Shown: one piece after another, positions 7,720 through 16,017 of the stretch
How the letters are laid out: every line of letters begins with the position of its first letter
Numbering within the stretch: the first letter of the stretch is position 1
Source of the DNA: Lachnospiraceae bacterium
Lineage (GTDB): Bacteria > Bacillota > Clostridia > Lachnospirales > Lachnospiraceae
Length of the DNA: 36,989 nt
Assembly (NCBI GenBank): GCA_017543445.1
Contig: JAFYGB010000023.1
Location: forward strand, 1 to 36,989
Direction of reading: 5' to 3'
Notes under the pieces: model-generated
The model's input: only the letters and a program-made list of their open reading frames with translations
Database searches by the model: none
Told to the model about the DNA's origin: nothing
Translations under genes and position numbers: made by a program

Positions 7720-8502
7720 GTGAAGATCATAGTATGTATCAAGCAGGTACCCGATACAAAGGGTGGCGTAAAGTTTAATCCTGACGGAACATTGAACCGT
7801 GCTGCTATGCTTACCATCATGAACCCGGACGACAAAGCCGGACTGGAAGCAGCACTTAGATTAAAAGATCAGTATGGAGCAGAAGTAACCGTTATCACCA
7901 TGGGCCTTCCGAAGGCTGAGGAAGTTCTTCGTGAAGCATTGGCCATGGGTGCTGATAAGGGCATCCTTGTTACCGACCGTGTACTCGGTGGCGCAGACAC
8001 ATGGGCTACTTCTTCCACACTTGCAGGTGCGATCCGCAACCTGGATTACGATTTGATCATTACCGGACGTCAGGCGATCGACGGCGATACCGCACAGGTT
8101 GGTCCGCAGATCTCCGAGCATTTGAACATTCCGGTTATCTCCTATGCACAGAAGATCGAGATCGACGGAGACTCCGTGATCGTTGAGCGTCAGTACGACG
8201 ACCGTTACCATGTGGTAAAGGCTAAGATGCCTTGCCTCATCACGGCTCTGGCAGAGCTCAATGCACCTCGTTACATGACTCCGGGCGGCATCTTCGATGC
8301 TTTCAAGGCAGACATCACTGTATGGGGCAGAGCAAACCTGGTAGATGTTGATGACTCTAACCTCGGTCTGAAGGGTTCACCCACACAGATCGCAAAGGCT
8401 TCCGATAAGGTACGTAAGGGCACAGGCGAGAAGGTTAATCTGGACGCAGATGCTTCCGTTGAGTACATTGTCGGCAAGTTGAAAGAAAAGCACGTAATTT
8501 AA
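7720..8502 (+). CDS. etfB: Electron transfer flavoprotein, beta subunit
   Basis: Small subunit of the Etf heterodimer that passes electrons to butyryl-CoA dehydrogenase. 260 residues, normal for the family. It opens with the typical MKIIVCIKQVPD and has the nucleotide-binding segment TGRQAIDGDTAQVGPQ around residue 110-125. The start codon is GTG, placed 9 nt after AAGGAG (7705-7710); no ATG gives a better N-terminus. In clostridial Bcd-Etf complexes this subunit carries the bifurcating FAD, and the gene order supports that type. Confidence 0.97.
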   Translation: MKIIVCIKQVPDTKGGVKFNPDGTLNRAAMLTIMNPDDKAGLEAALRLKDQYGAEVTVITMGLPKAEEVLREALAMGADKGILVTDRVLGGADTWATSSTLAGAIRNLDYDLIITGRQAIDGDTAQVGPQISEHLNIPVISYAQKIEIDGDSVIVERQYDDRYHVVKAKMPCLITALAELNAPRYMTPGGIFDAFKADITVWGRANLVDVDDSNLGLKGSPTQIAKASDKVRKGTGEKVNLDADASVEYIVGKLKEKHVI

Positions 8503-8519
8503 ACAGGAGAGTGACTACA

Positions 8520-9563
8520 ATGGCATTAGAAGAATACAAGGGCGTATATGTCTTTGCTCAGCAGGTAGACAATAAGTTAAGCAGCATCGCTTTCGAACTT
8601 ATCGGCAAGGGCAAGGATCTCGCAAAAGATTTAGGAACAGAAGTTACCGCCATTCTTGCAGGTTATCAGGTTGCAGACCTGGCTGACGAGCTTGCAGCTT
8701 ACGGCGCAGATAAGGTTATCGTTATCGACGATCCCGAACTTAAGGATTACAGAACCGAGCCGTACGCACATGCGGTTGCTTCCGTAATTAAGGAATTCAA
8801 GCCGGACATCGTTCTGGTTGGTGCTACAGCGATCGGCCGTGACCTGGGCCCTCGCGTTTCCGCAAGAGTACACACCGATCTTACCGCAGACTGCACACAG
8901 CTCGATATCGGTGATTTCCCGCTCGTAGCGATCCCGGGTAAGGAGCAGCTTCATAATCAGCTTCTCATGACCCGTCCCGCTTTCTGTGGTAACACCATCG
9001 CTACCATCGCTTGCCCGAACTTCCGTCCGCAGATGGCGACCGTTCGTCCCGGCGTTATGCAGAAGCTTACGAAGCAGGAAGGCGCTAAGGCTGAGATCAT
9101 CAACTACAACCCGGGCTTCACTCCGGACAACAAGTACGTTGAGATCCTGAAGGTCGTTAAGGCAGTTACCGACACCGTAGATATCATGGACGCTAAGATC
9201 CTCGTATCCGGCGGCCGTGGCGTTGGCTCCGCTGAGAACTTCAAGCTTCTCGAGGACCTCGCTGCAGTACTCGGCGGTACCGTTAGCTGCTCTCGTGCAG
9301 TTGTTGACGCAGGCTGGAAGCCGAAGGATCTGCAGGTAGGACAGACCGGTAAGACCGTTCGTCCTCATGTATATTTCGCGATCGGTATCTCCGGTGCGAT
9401 CCAGCATCTGGCAGGTATGGAAGAGTCCGATATCATCATTGCGATCAACAAGGATGAGACCGCTCCGATCTTCGAAGTTGCTGACTACGGCATCGTAGGC
9501 GACCTGAATAAGATCGTTCCTGCATTGACCGCTTCTTTGAAGGCAGAACTTGCAAATAAGTAA
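8520..9563 (+). CDS. etfA: Electron transfer flavoprotein, alpha subunit
   Basis: Large Etf subunit, 347 residues. The C-terminal FAD domain is clear: LVSGGRGVGS, SRAVVDAGW, QVGQTGKTVRP, YFAIGISGAIQH and INKDETAPIFEVADYGIVGD follow in the family order. The frame includes a GTG at 8511, but AGGAG (8505-8509) is correctly spaced from the ATG at 8520, giving MALEEYKGVYVF. It begins 17 nt after etfB, and the pair is translated from one message. Last gene of the butyrate operon, followed by a rho-independent terminator. Confidence 0.97.
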   Translation: MALEEYKGVYVFAQQVDNKLSSIAFELIGKGKDLAKDLGTEVTAILAGYQVADLADELAAYGADKVIVIDDPELKDYRTEPYAHAVASVIKEFKPDIVLVGATAIGRDLGPRVSARVHTDLTADCTQLDIGDFPLVAIPGKEQLHNQLLMTRPAFCGNTIATIACPNFRPQMATVRPGVMQKLTKQEGAKAEIINYNPGFTPDNKYVEILKVVKAVTDTVDIMDAKILVSGGRGVGSAENFKLLEDLAAVLGGTVSCSRAVVDAGWKPKDLQVGQTGKTVRPHVYFAIGISGAIQHLAGMEESDIIIAINKDETAPIFEVADYGIVGDLNKIVPALTASLKAELANK

Positions 9564-9623
9564 TCTACCGGGGGATTTATCCCCTGCGGAGGCCGCCGGT
9601 GCTGTCGGTGGGTTTCCATACAT

Positions 9624-9656
9624 GGGCAGGGAGGGTTCTCTTCCTGCCCGCTTTTT
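9624..9656 (+). terminator. Rho-independent terminator of the butyrate operon
   Basis: Stem GGGCAGG (9624-9630) / CCTGCCC (9643-9649), extendable with GAG/CTC inside, followed by GCTTTTTAT. It lies about 60 nt after the etfA stop. Confidence 0.9.
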
Positions 9657-9713
9657 ATATCAGGGCAATGCTCGCGTGCGGGCGTTGATCCTGGGGAAAC
9701 GGAGGTTTCTATA

Positions 9714-10451
9714 GTGAGTACAAGCACAAATCAGGTCGCGCGCGGCGCGGGAACGCAGAGAAAGCGCTCGAAGCGCGGCTCGTATATTTTCATCGGAATT
9801 ATGGCGATCCTGGTCATCATAGCCGGTGTTCTTTGGATCAAATCCGCACCGTCGAAGGAGAAAGAGGGGTCGAAGGATGGTTTCTCGATCGTCAGCGGTA
9901 AGCATACGGTCGAGATCGTCGTAAGGGACTATGGCACGATCACGTTGGAACTGGATGCAGATGCGGCGCCGATCACGGTGTCGAACTTTCTGGACCTGGC
10001 AAATGAGAAGTTTTACGATGGCCTGACATTTCATCGTATCCTGCCCGGCTTCGTGATCCAGGGCGGTGACCCTGCCGGCACAGGGTCCGGTAAGCCGGAC
10101 CAGCGCACCATTGACGGCGAATTCGAGGCCAATGGAATCGACAATCCGATCAAACATGAGCGTGGCGTGATCTCGATGGCGCGTAAGAGCGACCGGACCG
10201 CCAGCCGTCCGCAGGACAGTGTTGTTGCGAAGAATTCCGCGACATCGCAGTTCTTTATCTGCCTGGCTGACCAGCCGAGCCTGGATGGAAACTATGCTGC
10301 TTTCGGCCGTGTGACCGAGGGCATGGATATCGTCGATCAGATCGCGGAGGAGTGCGCCGGCGATGGTGACAACGGCTTCGTTTCCAAGGAGCGCCAGCCC
10401 GTCATCGAAAGCATCCGCGAGATCCTGCCCGGCGCAGGCCTCAACGAATAA
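9714..10451 (+). CDS. Membrane-anchored cyclophilin-type peptidyl-prolyl isomerase
   Basis: 245 residues. A basic N-terminus (residues 1-22) is followed by one membrane helix (about 23-40) and then a cyclophilin domain from about residue 58 with FHRILPGFVIQGGDP and SQFFICLADQPSLDG. The positive-inside rule puts the catalytic domain outside the cell, so it should assist folding of secreted proteins. There is no lipobox Cys, so it is anchored by the helix, not lipid. The start is GTG with GGAGG (9701-9705) 8 nt upstream. It stands between the butyrate operon terminator and the blaI promoter. Confidence 0.9.
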   Translation: MSTSTNQVARGAGTQRKRSKRGSYIFIGIMAILVIIAGVLWIKSAPSKEKEGSKDGFSIVSGKHTVEIVVRDYGTITLELDADAAPITVSNFLDLANEKFYDGLTFHRILPGFVIQGGDPAGTGSGKPDQRTIDGEFEANGIDNPIKHERGVISMARKSDRTASRPQDSVVAKNSATSQFFICLADQPSLDGNYAAFGRVTEGMDIVDQIAEECAGDGDNGFVSKERQPVIESIREILPGAGLNE

Positions 10452-10460
10452 AAACGTGTC

Positions 10461-10489
10461 TTGACAGGAACGGACTATTGGTGTAGAAT
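10461..10489 (+). promoter_or_regulatory. Promoter of the blaI-M56 pair
   Basis: Perfect TTGACA (10461-10466), 17-nt spacer, TAGAAT (10484-10489). Confidence 0.88.
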
Positions 10490-10490
10490 A

Positions 10491-10506
10491 GACTACATAA
10501 ATAGTC
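10491..10506 (+). promoter_or_regulatory. Candidate BlaI-type autoregulatory operator
   Basis: GACTACATAAATAGTC is an imperfect 16-bp palindrome (GACTA/TAGTC arms) immediately downstream of the -10, at the expected transcription start. BlaI/MecI-type repressors bind palindromes containing TACA/TGTA-like cores, and here the left half has TACA. Autoregulation is inferred from position. Confidence 0.55.
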
Positions 10507-10518
10507 TGGAGGCATGCT

Positions 10519-10869
10519 ATGAAGTTATTTGACAGTGAGATCAAACTGATGGAGATCATTTGGGCGAATGAGCCGGTCAGCGCGAAGCAGATCAGCCTGA
10601 TCGCGGATAAAGAGATCGGCTGGAATAAGAATACGACCTATACGGTGATAAAAAAGGTCATCGAGAAGGGATATGTGAAGCGGGAGGAACCCGGTTTCAT
10701 CTGCACGGCGTTGATAAAGAAGGAAGAGGCGCAGAAGAGCGAGGCGAAGGGATTGCTGGAGAAGTTGTTCCACGGCTCGAAGAAAGCGCTGTTCTCGGCG
10801 CTTTTGGAGGATGAGAAGCTTTCCGACGCGGAGATCGACGAATTGCGTGAACTGATCAACAAGAGGTAG
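10519..10869 (+). CDS. BlaI/MecI-family transcriptional repressor
   Basis: 116-residue winged-helix protein with the family opening LFDSEIKLMEIIWANEPVSAKQI and the recognition region WNKNTTYTVIKKVIEKGYVKREEPG. The C-terminal dimerisation helices are present. Normally such a repressor is inactivated when a partner M56 membrane peptidase is triggered, and that peptidase gene begins 4 nt after this stop. There is no beta-lactamase gene nearby, so the regulon is probably cell-envelope or secretion stress and not resistance proper. Ribosome site TGGAGG precedes the ATG. Confidence 0.92.
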   Translation: MKLFDSEIKLMEIIWANEPVSAKQISLIADKEIGWNKNTTYTVIKKVIEKGYVKREEPGFICTALIKKEEAQKSEAKGLLEKLFHGSKKALFSALLEDEKLSDAEIDELRELINKR

Positions 10870-10873
10870 GCCT

Positions 10874-11830
10874 ATGGTTGCTGTTTTTTACTGGCTGCTC
10901 AACATGAGCATTCTCGCGTCGGCGGTGGGCATGATCGTGCTCCTGATCCGAAAGATCCGGCGGATCCCTCGCAGGATCATCGTGATCCTCTGGGCCATCC
11001 CGCTGGTGCGCTTTTTGGTGCCGTTCGGGCTCAGTTCTAAATACAGCCTGTTATCGCTGTTGCCGCGCTATGCGGTGCGGACCGTACCTGTTTCTGATGT
11101 CGTGAGAGGGACCATTTATAGCAACGACTTAATAGAGGCCATTCCTTCGAAGTCCGCTTTTGGCATGATGAACTCGGTACTGCTGGCTAGATCCTATAAT
11201 CCGATGACCTATAAGGTCGACCTTCTGGCCGACGTCTTCGATTATGCGTCGTTCGTCTGGGCAATGATCGCCGCCGCCATTCTCATCGCATTGACCATGA
11301 TCTATGTAGTCACGATGGCGGAGTTGCGAGGCGCGAAACGCCTGTATGGCAATGTGTACACTTCACAGAAAGTCACATCACCGGCGGTATACGGGATCAT
11401 CCGCCCGCGTATCATCATCCCCGAGCATTTGCGGGATGCGGAGGGGCTGGACCTGATCCTGCTGCATGAAAAGCGGCACATTCGCCGCGGGGATAATTTC
11501 TGGCGCCTCCTGGCGTTTATCACGGCGGCGATCCACTGGTTCAATCCGTTCGTCTGGATCTTCCTGAAATGCTTCCTCTCGGATGTCGAACTGGCGTGCG
11601 ATGAGTCCGCGCTTGCGAAGCTGCCGCAGGAGAAACAGAACGCCTACGCGCTGGAACTTTTGAATGTGCAGCAGAGTAAGACGGTGTTTGCGTCTGCCTT
11701 CGGCGGCGCGAAGATCCGCACCCGGATCGAGCACATCATCTCATATAAAAAGATGACTGTGTTTTCTGCCCTTTTATTTGCAGCCTTCGTTGCGGCCGTC
11801 GCCTACATGCTGCTGACAAATGCGGCGTAG
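10874..11830 (+). CDS. M56 (BlaR1/MecR1-type) membrane metallopeptidase without sensor domain
   Basis: 318 residues. Membrane helices lie near residues 5-25, 34-52 and 126-148, with a further one at the C-terminus (about 291-315). The zinc motif is H198-E-K-R-H202, with Glu239 (DVELACDE) as the third ligand, all conserved. Full BlaR1 is about 585 residues because a penicillin-binding sensor follows the last helix; here the protein ends after that helix with five residues outside. Cleavage of the adjacent BlaI is the expected role, but the trigger must come from elsewhere: a partner protein, the periplasmic loop, or the membrane itself. Co-transcribed with the repressor. Confidence 0.9.
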   Translation: MVAVFYWLLNMSILASAVGMIVLLIRKIRRIPRRIIVILWAIPLVRFLVPFGLSSKYSLLSLLPRYAVRTVPVSDVVRGTIYSNDLIEAIPSKSAFGMMNSVLLARSYNPMTYKVDLLADVFDYASFVWAMIAAAILIALTMIYVVTMAELRGAKRLYGNVYTSQKVTSPAVYGIIRPRIIIPEHLRDAEGLDLILLHEKRHIRRGDNFWRLLAFITAAIHWFNPFVWIFLKCFLSDVELACDESALAKLPQEKQNAYALELLNVQQSKTVFASAFGGAKIRTRIEHIISYKKMTVFSALLFAAFVAAVAYMLLTNAA

Positions 11831-11853
11831 TATTTTGAAAAAAGAATAAAACA

Positions 11854-11890
11854 ACAGGCCGTCCGGTTTTGACCGGACGGCCTGTGTTTT
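11854..11890 (+). terminator. Bidirectional terminator between the M56 gene and buk
   Basis: Perfect 14-bp stem (11854-11867 / 11872-11885) with TTTG loop. TTTT-rich tracts lie on both sides (GTTTTAT on the plus strand, TTGTTTTATTC on the minus), so it can serve both convergent genes. Confidence 0.93.
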
Positions 11891-11910
11891 ATGTACTATT
11901 TAATAACTGA

Positions 11911-12978
11911 TCAATAGTTCATGGCTTCTTCTTCGCCGTTTACAACGCGGAGTGCACCCTGGCACAGTGCCAGAAGTTCGTCCTCACCGGGATATACGGT
12001 GAAGGGAGCGATGAAGCCTGCATAATCCTTAAGGGATGCTACGACGTTCTTATCGTAAGCGATACCGCCGGTCAGGATGATCTGATCGACCTTGCCTTTG
12101 AGAACGCAAGCCATGGAACCGATGTCCTTAGCGACCTGGTATACGAATGCATCGAAAATCTCTTTTGCCTTTTCATTGCCCTCGCCGATCCACTTCTCGA
12201 CGTCGCGCATGTCGTTCGTGCCGAGGTAAGCGTTCAGGCCGGCGCCGCCGACGAGCTTCTTATAAACCTCTGCCTCGGTGTATTTGCCGGAGAAGCACAT
12301 CTTGACCAGTGCGCCGCTCGGAACTGCGCCGGCTCTCTCCGGGGAGAATGCACCGTCGCCGTCGAGTGCGTTGAATACGTCAACGACCTTACCACCGGTG
12401 TGTGCGCCTACGGAAACGCCGCCGCCCATGTGAACGACGATCAGGTTCAGGCTGCTGTAAGGAACACCCTGCTCCTTCGCGTAGCGCTTCGCAACTGCCT
12501 TCTGGTTGAGAGCGTGGAAGACGGACTTACGAGGCAGCTCCGGAACGCCCGAGTAGCGGGCTACGTCCTGCATCTCGTCAACTACAACGGGGTCTACGAT
12601 GAAGGACTTCGCGCCGATCTCGTCACCGATCTCACGGGCAATGATGCCGCCTAAGTTGGAAGCGTGCTGACCGGAAACGCCGGCCTTTAAGTCTGCAAGG
12701 AGAGCATCATTGACCGGATAGGTACCGCCCGGGATGGGGCGCAGCATACCGCCGCGACCGACAACGATGTCCAGCGACTTGATGTCGAAATTCTTACGAG
12801 CCAGAAGGTCCGTGATCAGGTTCTTACGGAAGTCCTTCTGTGCTACGATGGAAGGATAGGAAGAGATCTCCTCAGTGCTGTGACGGAGGGTCTCTTCGAA
12901 CAACAGGGTCTCGTCCTCGAAAACACCGATCTTCGTGGAAGTGGAGCCCGGGTTGATGATCAGAACTTTATGTGACAT
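11911..12978 (-). CDS. buk: Butyrate kinase
   Basis: Transfers phosphate from butyryl-phosphate to ADP, giving butyrate and ATP: the energy-conserving last step. 355 residues, typical length. Acetokinase-family motifs: [15 protein letters not shown] at the N-terminus, [16 protein letters not shown] in the middle, and the C-terminal phosphate/adenosine segment [11 protein letters not shown]. It follows ptb by 21 nt with AAGGT-type ribosome sites, so the two are one transcript. It ends at the shared bidirectional terminator. Confidence 0.96.
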   Translation of the reverse strand: MSHKVLIINPGSTSTKIGVFEDETLLFEETLRHSTEEISSYPSIVAQKDFRKNLITDLLARKNFDIKSLDIVVGRGGMLRPIPGGTYPVNDALLADLKAGVSGQHASNLGGIIAREIGDEIGAKSFIVDPVVVDEMQDVARYSGVPELPRKSVFHALNQKAVAKRYAKEQGVPYSSLNLIVVHMGGGVSVGAHTGGKVVDVFNALDGDGAFSPERAGAVPSGALVKMCFSGKYTEAEVYKKLVGGAGLNAYLGTNDMRDVEKWIGEGNEKAKEIFDAFVYQVAKDIGSMACVLKGKVDQIILTGGIAYDKNVVASLKDYAGFIAPFTVYPGEDELLALCQGALRVVNGEEEAMNY

Positions 12979-12999
12979 GGTAGTTACCTTACCTTTCGA

Positions 13000-13914
13000 T
13001 TATTTGCTCATTGCGTTTGCAACAACGGCTGCAAGTGCGATGGAGTTTACCTTTACCTCGGTAGAGTCGGAACGGGAGGTCAGGATGACCGGAACTGCGG
13101 TACCGCAGAGGATGCAGCCGTTCTTCGCCTGGGTCGTATGGGTCAATGTCTTATATACGAGGTTACCGGAGTGGATGTCAGGGAAGAGGAGGATGTCCGC
13201 GTCGCCGACGATCTTACGTCCCTCAGCACCCTTATGCTTCGCAGCCTCAGCGTCGATCGCAAGGTCCAGAGAGAGCGGTCCGTCGATGATGCAGCCGGTG
13301 ATCTCACCAACTTCGTTCAGACGGGTCAGCTCGGCGGCCTCAACGGTCTCCGGCATCTTCGGGTTAACGACCTCAACCGCAGCCAGAGGAGCGATCTTCG
13401 GGTTTGCGATGCCGCAAGCGTGTGCAACTTCTACCGCGTTGTGGATGATGCCTGCCTTCTCCTCGAGGGTCGGGTAGGTGTTGAATGCAACGTCGGTCAG
13501 GAACAGAAGCTGGTCGATGCCCGGTACCTCGAACAGTGCCACGTGGGACAGCTGACGTCCGGTACGAAGACCTACTTCCTTATTCAATACGCTCTTCAGG
13601 AACGACTTCGTGTCGATCTTTCCCTTCATGTACATATCTGCCTTGTGGTCATGTACGAGAGAAACTGCAGTAAGAGTTGCCTCCTGCTCGTCCTCAACGT
13701 CTACGATCTCAACTCCGGTCAGGTCGATGGAAAGCTCAGCAGCGATCTCCTCGATTTTCTTTTTGTCGCCGACGAGGATGGGCTCTGCGATACCGCGATC
13801 CTTTGCGATCTTAACCGCTTCCAGTACCGGACCGTCCTGAGCTACCGCTACGGCTACTTTTTTCATCTCACACTCGGAAAGGTGTGACAAAAGTTGTTCA
13901 AATGAAGTGCTCAT
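13000..13914 (-). CDS. ptb: Phosphate butyryltransferase
   Basis: Converts butyryl-CoA and phosphate to butyryl-phosphate. 304 residues in the phosphate acetyl/butyryl-transferase family. The frame is open to 14139, but the segment upstream is outside the family and overlaps the promoter. The ATG at 13914 has GGAG well placed before it and gives MSTSFEQLLSHLSE. Recognisable segments are DRGIAEPILVGDKKKIEE and the C-terminal TQAKNGCILCGTAVPVILTSRSD (quoted in parts: NGCILCGT, PVILTSRSD). First gene of the ptb-buk unit, which completes the butyrate pathway encoded by the operon about 4 kb away. Confidence 0.96.
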   Translation of the reverse strand: MSTSFEQLLSHLSECEMKKVAVAVAQDGPVLEAVKIAKDRGIAEPILVGDKKKIEEIAAELSIDLTGVEIVDVEDEQEATLTAVSLVHDHKADMYMKGKIDTKSFLKSVLNKEVGLRTGRQLSHVALFEVPGIDQLLFLTDVAFNTYPTLEEKAGIIHNAVEVAHACGIANPKIAPLAAVEVVNPKMPETVEAAELTRLNEVGEITGCIIDGPLSLDLAIDAEAAKHKGAEGRKIVGDADILLFPDIHSGNLVYKTLTHTTQAKNGCILCGTAVPVILTSRSDSTEVKVNSIALAAVVANAMSK

Positions 13915-13965
13915 CTTAGTTCTCCTTAATATATGTATGGAATTCATAGGTTTGCGGGCAATGTG

Positions 13966-13993
13966 TTCCGGTCTCACAAGACTGGTTTCGGAA
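13966..13993 (-). other. Hairpin in the ptb-buk leader
   Basis: In the minus-strand leader, TTCCG pairs with CGGAA and inside it GTCT pairs with AGAC around a TGTG loop, with a 6-nt one-sided bulge. It lies about 50 nt before the ptb start and could affect mRNA stability. No riboswitch class recognised. Confidence 0.45.
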
Positions 13994-14011
13994 AAAACAC
14001 CCGTAAAGATA

Positions 14012-14040
14012 ATCTTAACACCCATGTGAAAAAACGTCAA
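14012..14040 (-). promoter_or_regulatory. Promoter of ptb-buk
   Basis: On the minus strand: TTGACG (14040-14035), 17-nt spacer, TAAGAT (14017-14012). A TGTTAA half-site overlaps the -10, but the second half of a Rex operator is not present. Confidence 0.82.
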
Positions 14041-14082
14041 TAGATGCCCCTGATTTTTTGACTTTTTTGGCAGAAATTGCCG

Positions 14083-14111
14083 TTGAATTTCAAAATGAAA
14101 TGTGTTAAGAT
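14083..14111 (+). promoter_or_regulatory. Promoter of the surface GH5-like protein gene
   Basis: TTGAAT (14083-14088), 17-nt spacer, TAAGAT (14106-14111). It is divergent from the ptb promoter and shares the same GTGTTAAGAT -10 context. A short GC hairpin and T-run (CGCC/GGCG then TTCATTTTTTT, 14122-14147) lies in the leader and could act as a weak attenuator. Confidence 0.75.
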
Positions 14112-14187
14112 AGTCAAAGAACGCCCTGGGGCGGTTCATTTTTTTCGGATGAGCTGTCGCGGGTTAAAATAATGGAGGTCATTTCCC

Positions 14188-16017
14188 ATGAAGAACCGCA
14201 GACGATTGATTTCTCTGCTAACTGCATTTTCCCTAATCTTGACGATGTTCACCGTCGTACAGGTACCCGTTAAGGCGGAGTCCTTTACCAAAGGCGAGGA
14301 ACTCGAGGATGTCGTATTCCAGGTATTTGCCCAGGACAGCGTAAACTATTCGTGGCACGTATACGACGAGATTCCCGTATTATATAATGAACCTATGCAG
14401 ATCTCATGGAGCCAGGATCCAAACGAGAAGTTCGGTGAGATCGGTGGAAGCCTTTCCTTTGGTTTCCAGCTCGCGGATAATGCGTTGCAGATCGGCCAGA
14501 GTGCTTCCGTTCATTTCACCGTGAAGAACATCAAGTTATCCTTTGCCGGAATGCCGGAATTCACGGGCATCGCCGACATAGATAAGACGGCGAACTTCTT
14601 GTGTAAGGAAGCAACCTGGGGTAAGACCGGAAACTCCGTCGAAGTCAGCCTTCGTGAGGATCTGCGCCGTGCATATCCCGACCTGCCGTTGTCCGGCCTG
14701 GTGAAGTCCTTGGTTCGCGTTTCCTGCACATTCCAGCTCGTTTCCTATGAGCGTGGTGAGTGGGTCGGCCCGCAGAACCCGGATGGTTCCGATTTCCGCA
14801 CCAGAGATGAGATTCTGCCGGATATGGGCGCCGGTGTCAGCATCACGAATGCATTGGATAAGGCAGACTGCACAGGTGACGAGATCACGGATGCGATGCT
14901 CGACGCATATGCGGCTATGGGCATTAAGTCCTTATATATTCCCGTAAACTATGATAATCACATGAACGAGGATAATACCATCAACGAGGCATTCCTCGAG
15001 AAGGTTAAGACCCTCGTGGATCATGCGATCTCGAGAGGTTTCTATGTCATTCTGTCTATGACCGGATCCGGCGACTGGCTTTCGCCTCTGCCGGAACTGC
15101 GTAGCGCTACGGACAGCCGCTTGACGAAGATGTATGTTTCGCTTGCGATCGCGATGGATGGTTTCGGAGATCATCTGTTGCTCCAGACACTGCATCACCC
15201 GGTGGCTACGAAGGAGCCGACCGTAGATCCCGAGGCTGAGGAGCCGCCCGCACCGGTCGGTATGTCCGATTATAATACCGTTCTTTCCGCATGGCAGGAT
15301 AAGATCGTCCGCGTTATCCGCGCGACCGGTACCAACAACCCGGCCAGAACGATCCTGCTCTCCCCGTACGAAAGTGATCCGGCTTTGATCCCGGATATGT
15401 CCTTCACTGAGGTCACGAACCTGGCTCTGTCTGTGGAGTTCGAACCCTACGCAGATAAAGAATGGGATAAGACCGTAGCAGCGGGTATCTTGAAGGATGA
15501 GATCGCTAAGGCGAATAACGAAGCGAAGAAGAAGAATGTTCCGGCGATCATCACTTCGTTTGGAGCACTCAACAAAGATAACTACGATGCACGTGTGCAG
15601 TACGCATATGACTTCACGACCGGTGCGAAAGATGCCGGTACGGTCGCTTTCTGGAAGGAAAATGGAAACACCGATGAGATCGGCCTGATCTCATTTGCTG
15701 ATGCTTCTTATGCGTTCCCGATCATCGGTCTGTCTCAGGCAGCAGCTGCTGCCGGCGAGAAGAAACCGGCCATGGATGCAACGGTAGCGACGGAAGCTCC
15801 GGAACCGGAGACTGAAGAGCCGGCGAAGGAAACCACGGCAGCAAAAGAGAAAGAGACGCAGAAGGAAGACGAGACACAGGCACCGGCTTCCGAAGACCAG
15901 AAGTCAGGTAAGAATACAACCGTGATCATCATTGCGGTCGTACTGGGTGTCGTATTCATCGGCGCTGTCATCGTTTTGGCATTGATGTTTAAGAAGAGGA
16001 ACGGTTCGTTCTTCTAA
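14188..16017 (+). CDS. Surface-anchored GH5-like pseudo-glycosidase
   Basis: 609 residues: signal peptide (1-31, basic start, hydrophobic core, VKA cleavage), an all-beta-looking N-terminal domain (about 32-195), a GH5-cellulase-like barrel (about 213-512), a Thr/Glu/Pro/Lys linker (520-575), one membrane helix (577-600) and a basic tail (FKKRN). The barrel follows the GH5 order closely: YIPVNYDNHM (family RIPVTW.NH), DHLLLQTLHHP (family DHLIFETMNEP), RATGTNNPAR, VPAIITSFGALNKDN (family PVVIGEFG..NK.N) and AFWKENG (family FWWDNG). The acid/base Glu is His337, the preceding Asn is His336, and the nucleophile Glu is Ser457. It is therefore predicted to bind or scaffold, not hydrolyse, glycans at the cell surface. 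Own promoter and single gene. Homology is read by eye; binding is inferred. Confidence 0.8.
   Translation: MKNRRRLISLLTAFSLILTMFTVVQVPVKAESFTKGEELEDVVFQVFAQDSVNYSWHVYDEIPVLYNEPMQISWSQDPNEKFGEIGGSLSFGFQLADNALQIGQSASVHFTVKNIKLSFAGMPEFTGIADIDKTANFLCKEATWGKTGNSVEVSLREDLRRAYPDLPLSGLVKSLVRVSCTFQLVSYERGEWVGPQNPDGSDFRTRDEILPDMGAGVSITNALDKADCTGDEITDAMLDAYAAMGIKSLYIPVNYDNHMNEDNTINEAFLEKVKTLVDHAISRGFYVILSMTGSGDWLSPLPELRSATDSRLTKMYVSLAIAMDGFGDHLLLQTLHHPVATKEPTVDPEAEEPPAPVGMSDYNTVLSAWQDKIVRVIRATGTNNPARTILLSPYESDPALIPDMSFTEVTNLALSVEFEPYADKEWDKTVAAGILKDEIAKANNEAKKKNVPAIITSFGALNKDNYDARVQYAYDFTTGAKDAGTVAFWKENGNTDEIGLISFADASYAFPIIGLSQAAAAAGEKKPAMDATVATEAPEPETEEPAKETTAAKEKETQKEDETQAPASEDQKSGKNTTVIIIAVVLGVVFIGAVIVLALMFKKRNGSFF

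Noticed and set aside
10519-11830. Beta-lactam resistance regulator
   Set aside because: The family is BlaI/BlaR1, but the peptidase lacks the penicillin-binding sensor and no beta-lactamase or PBP2a gene is nearby.
13915-14139. 75-codon extension of ptb
   Set aside because: It overlaps the ptb promoter and leader; homologues begin near the ATG at 13914.
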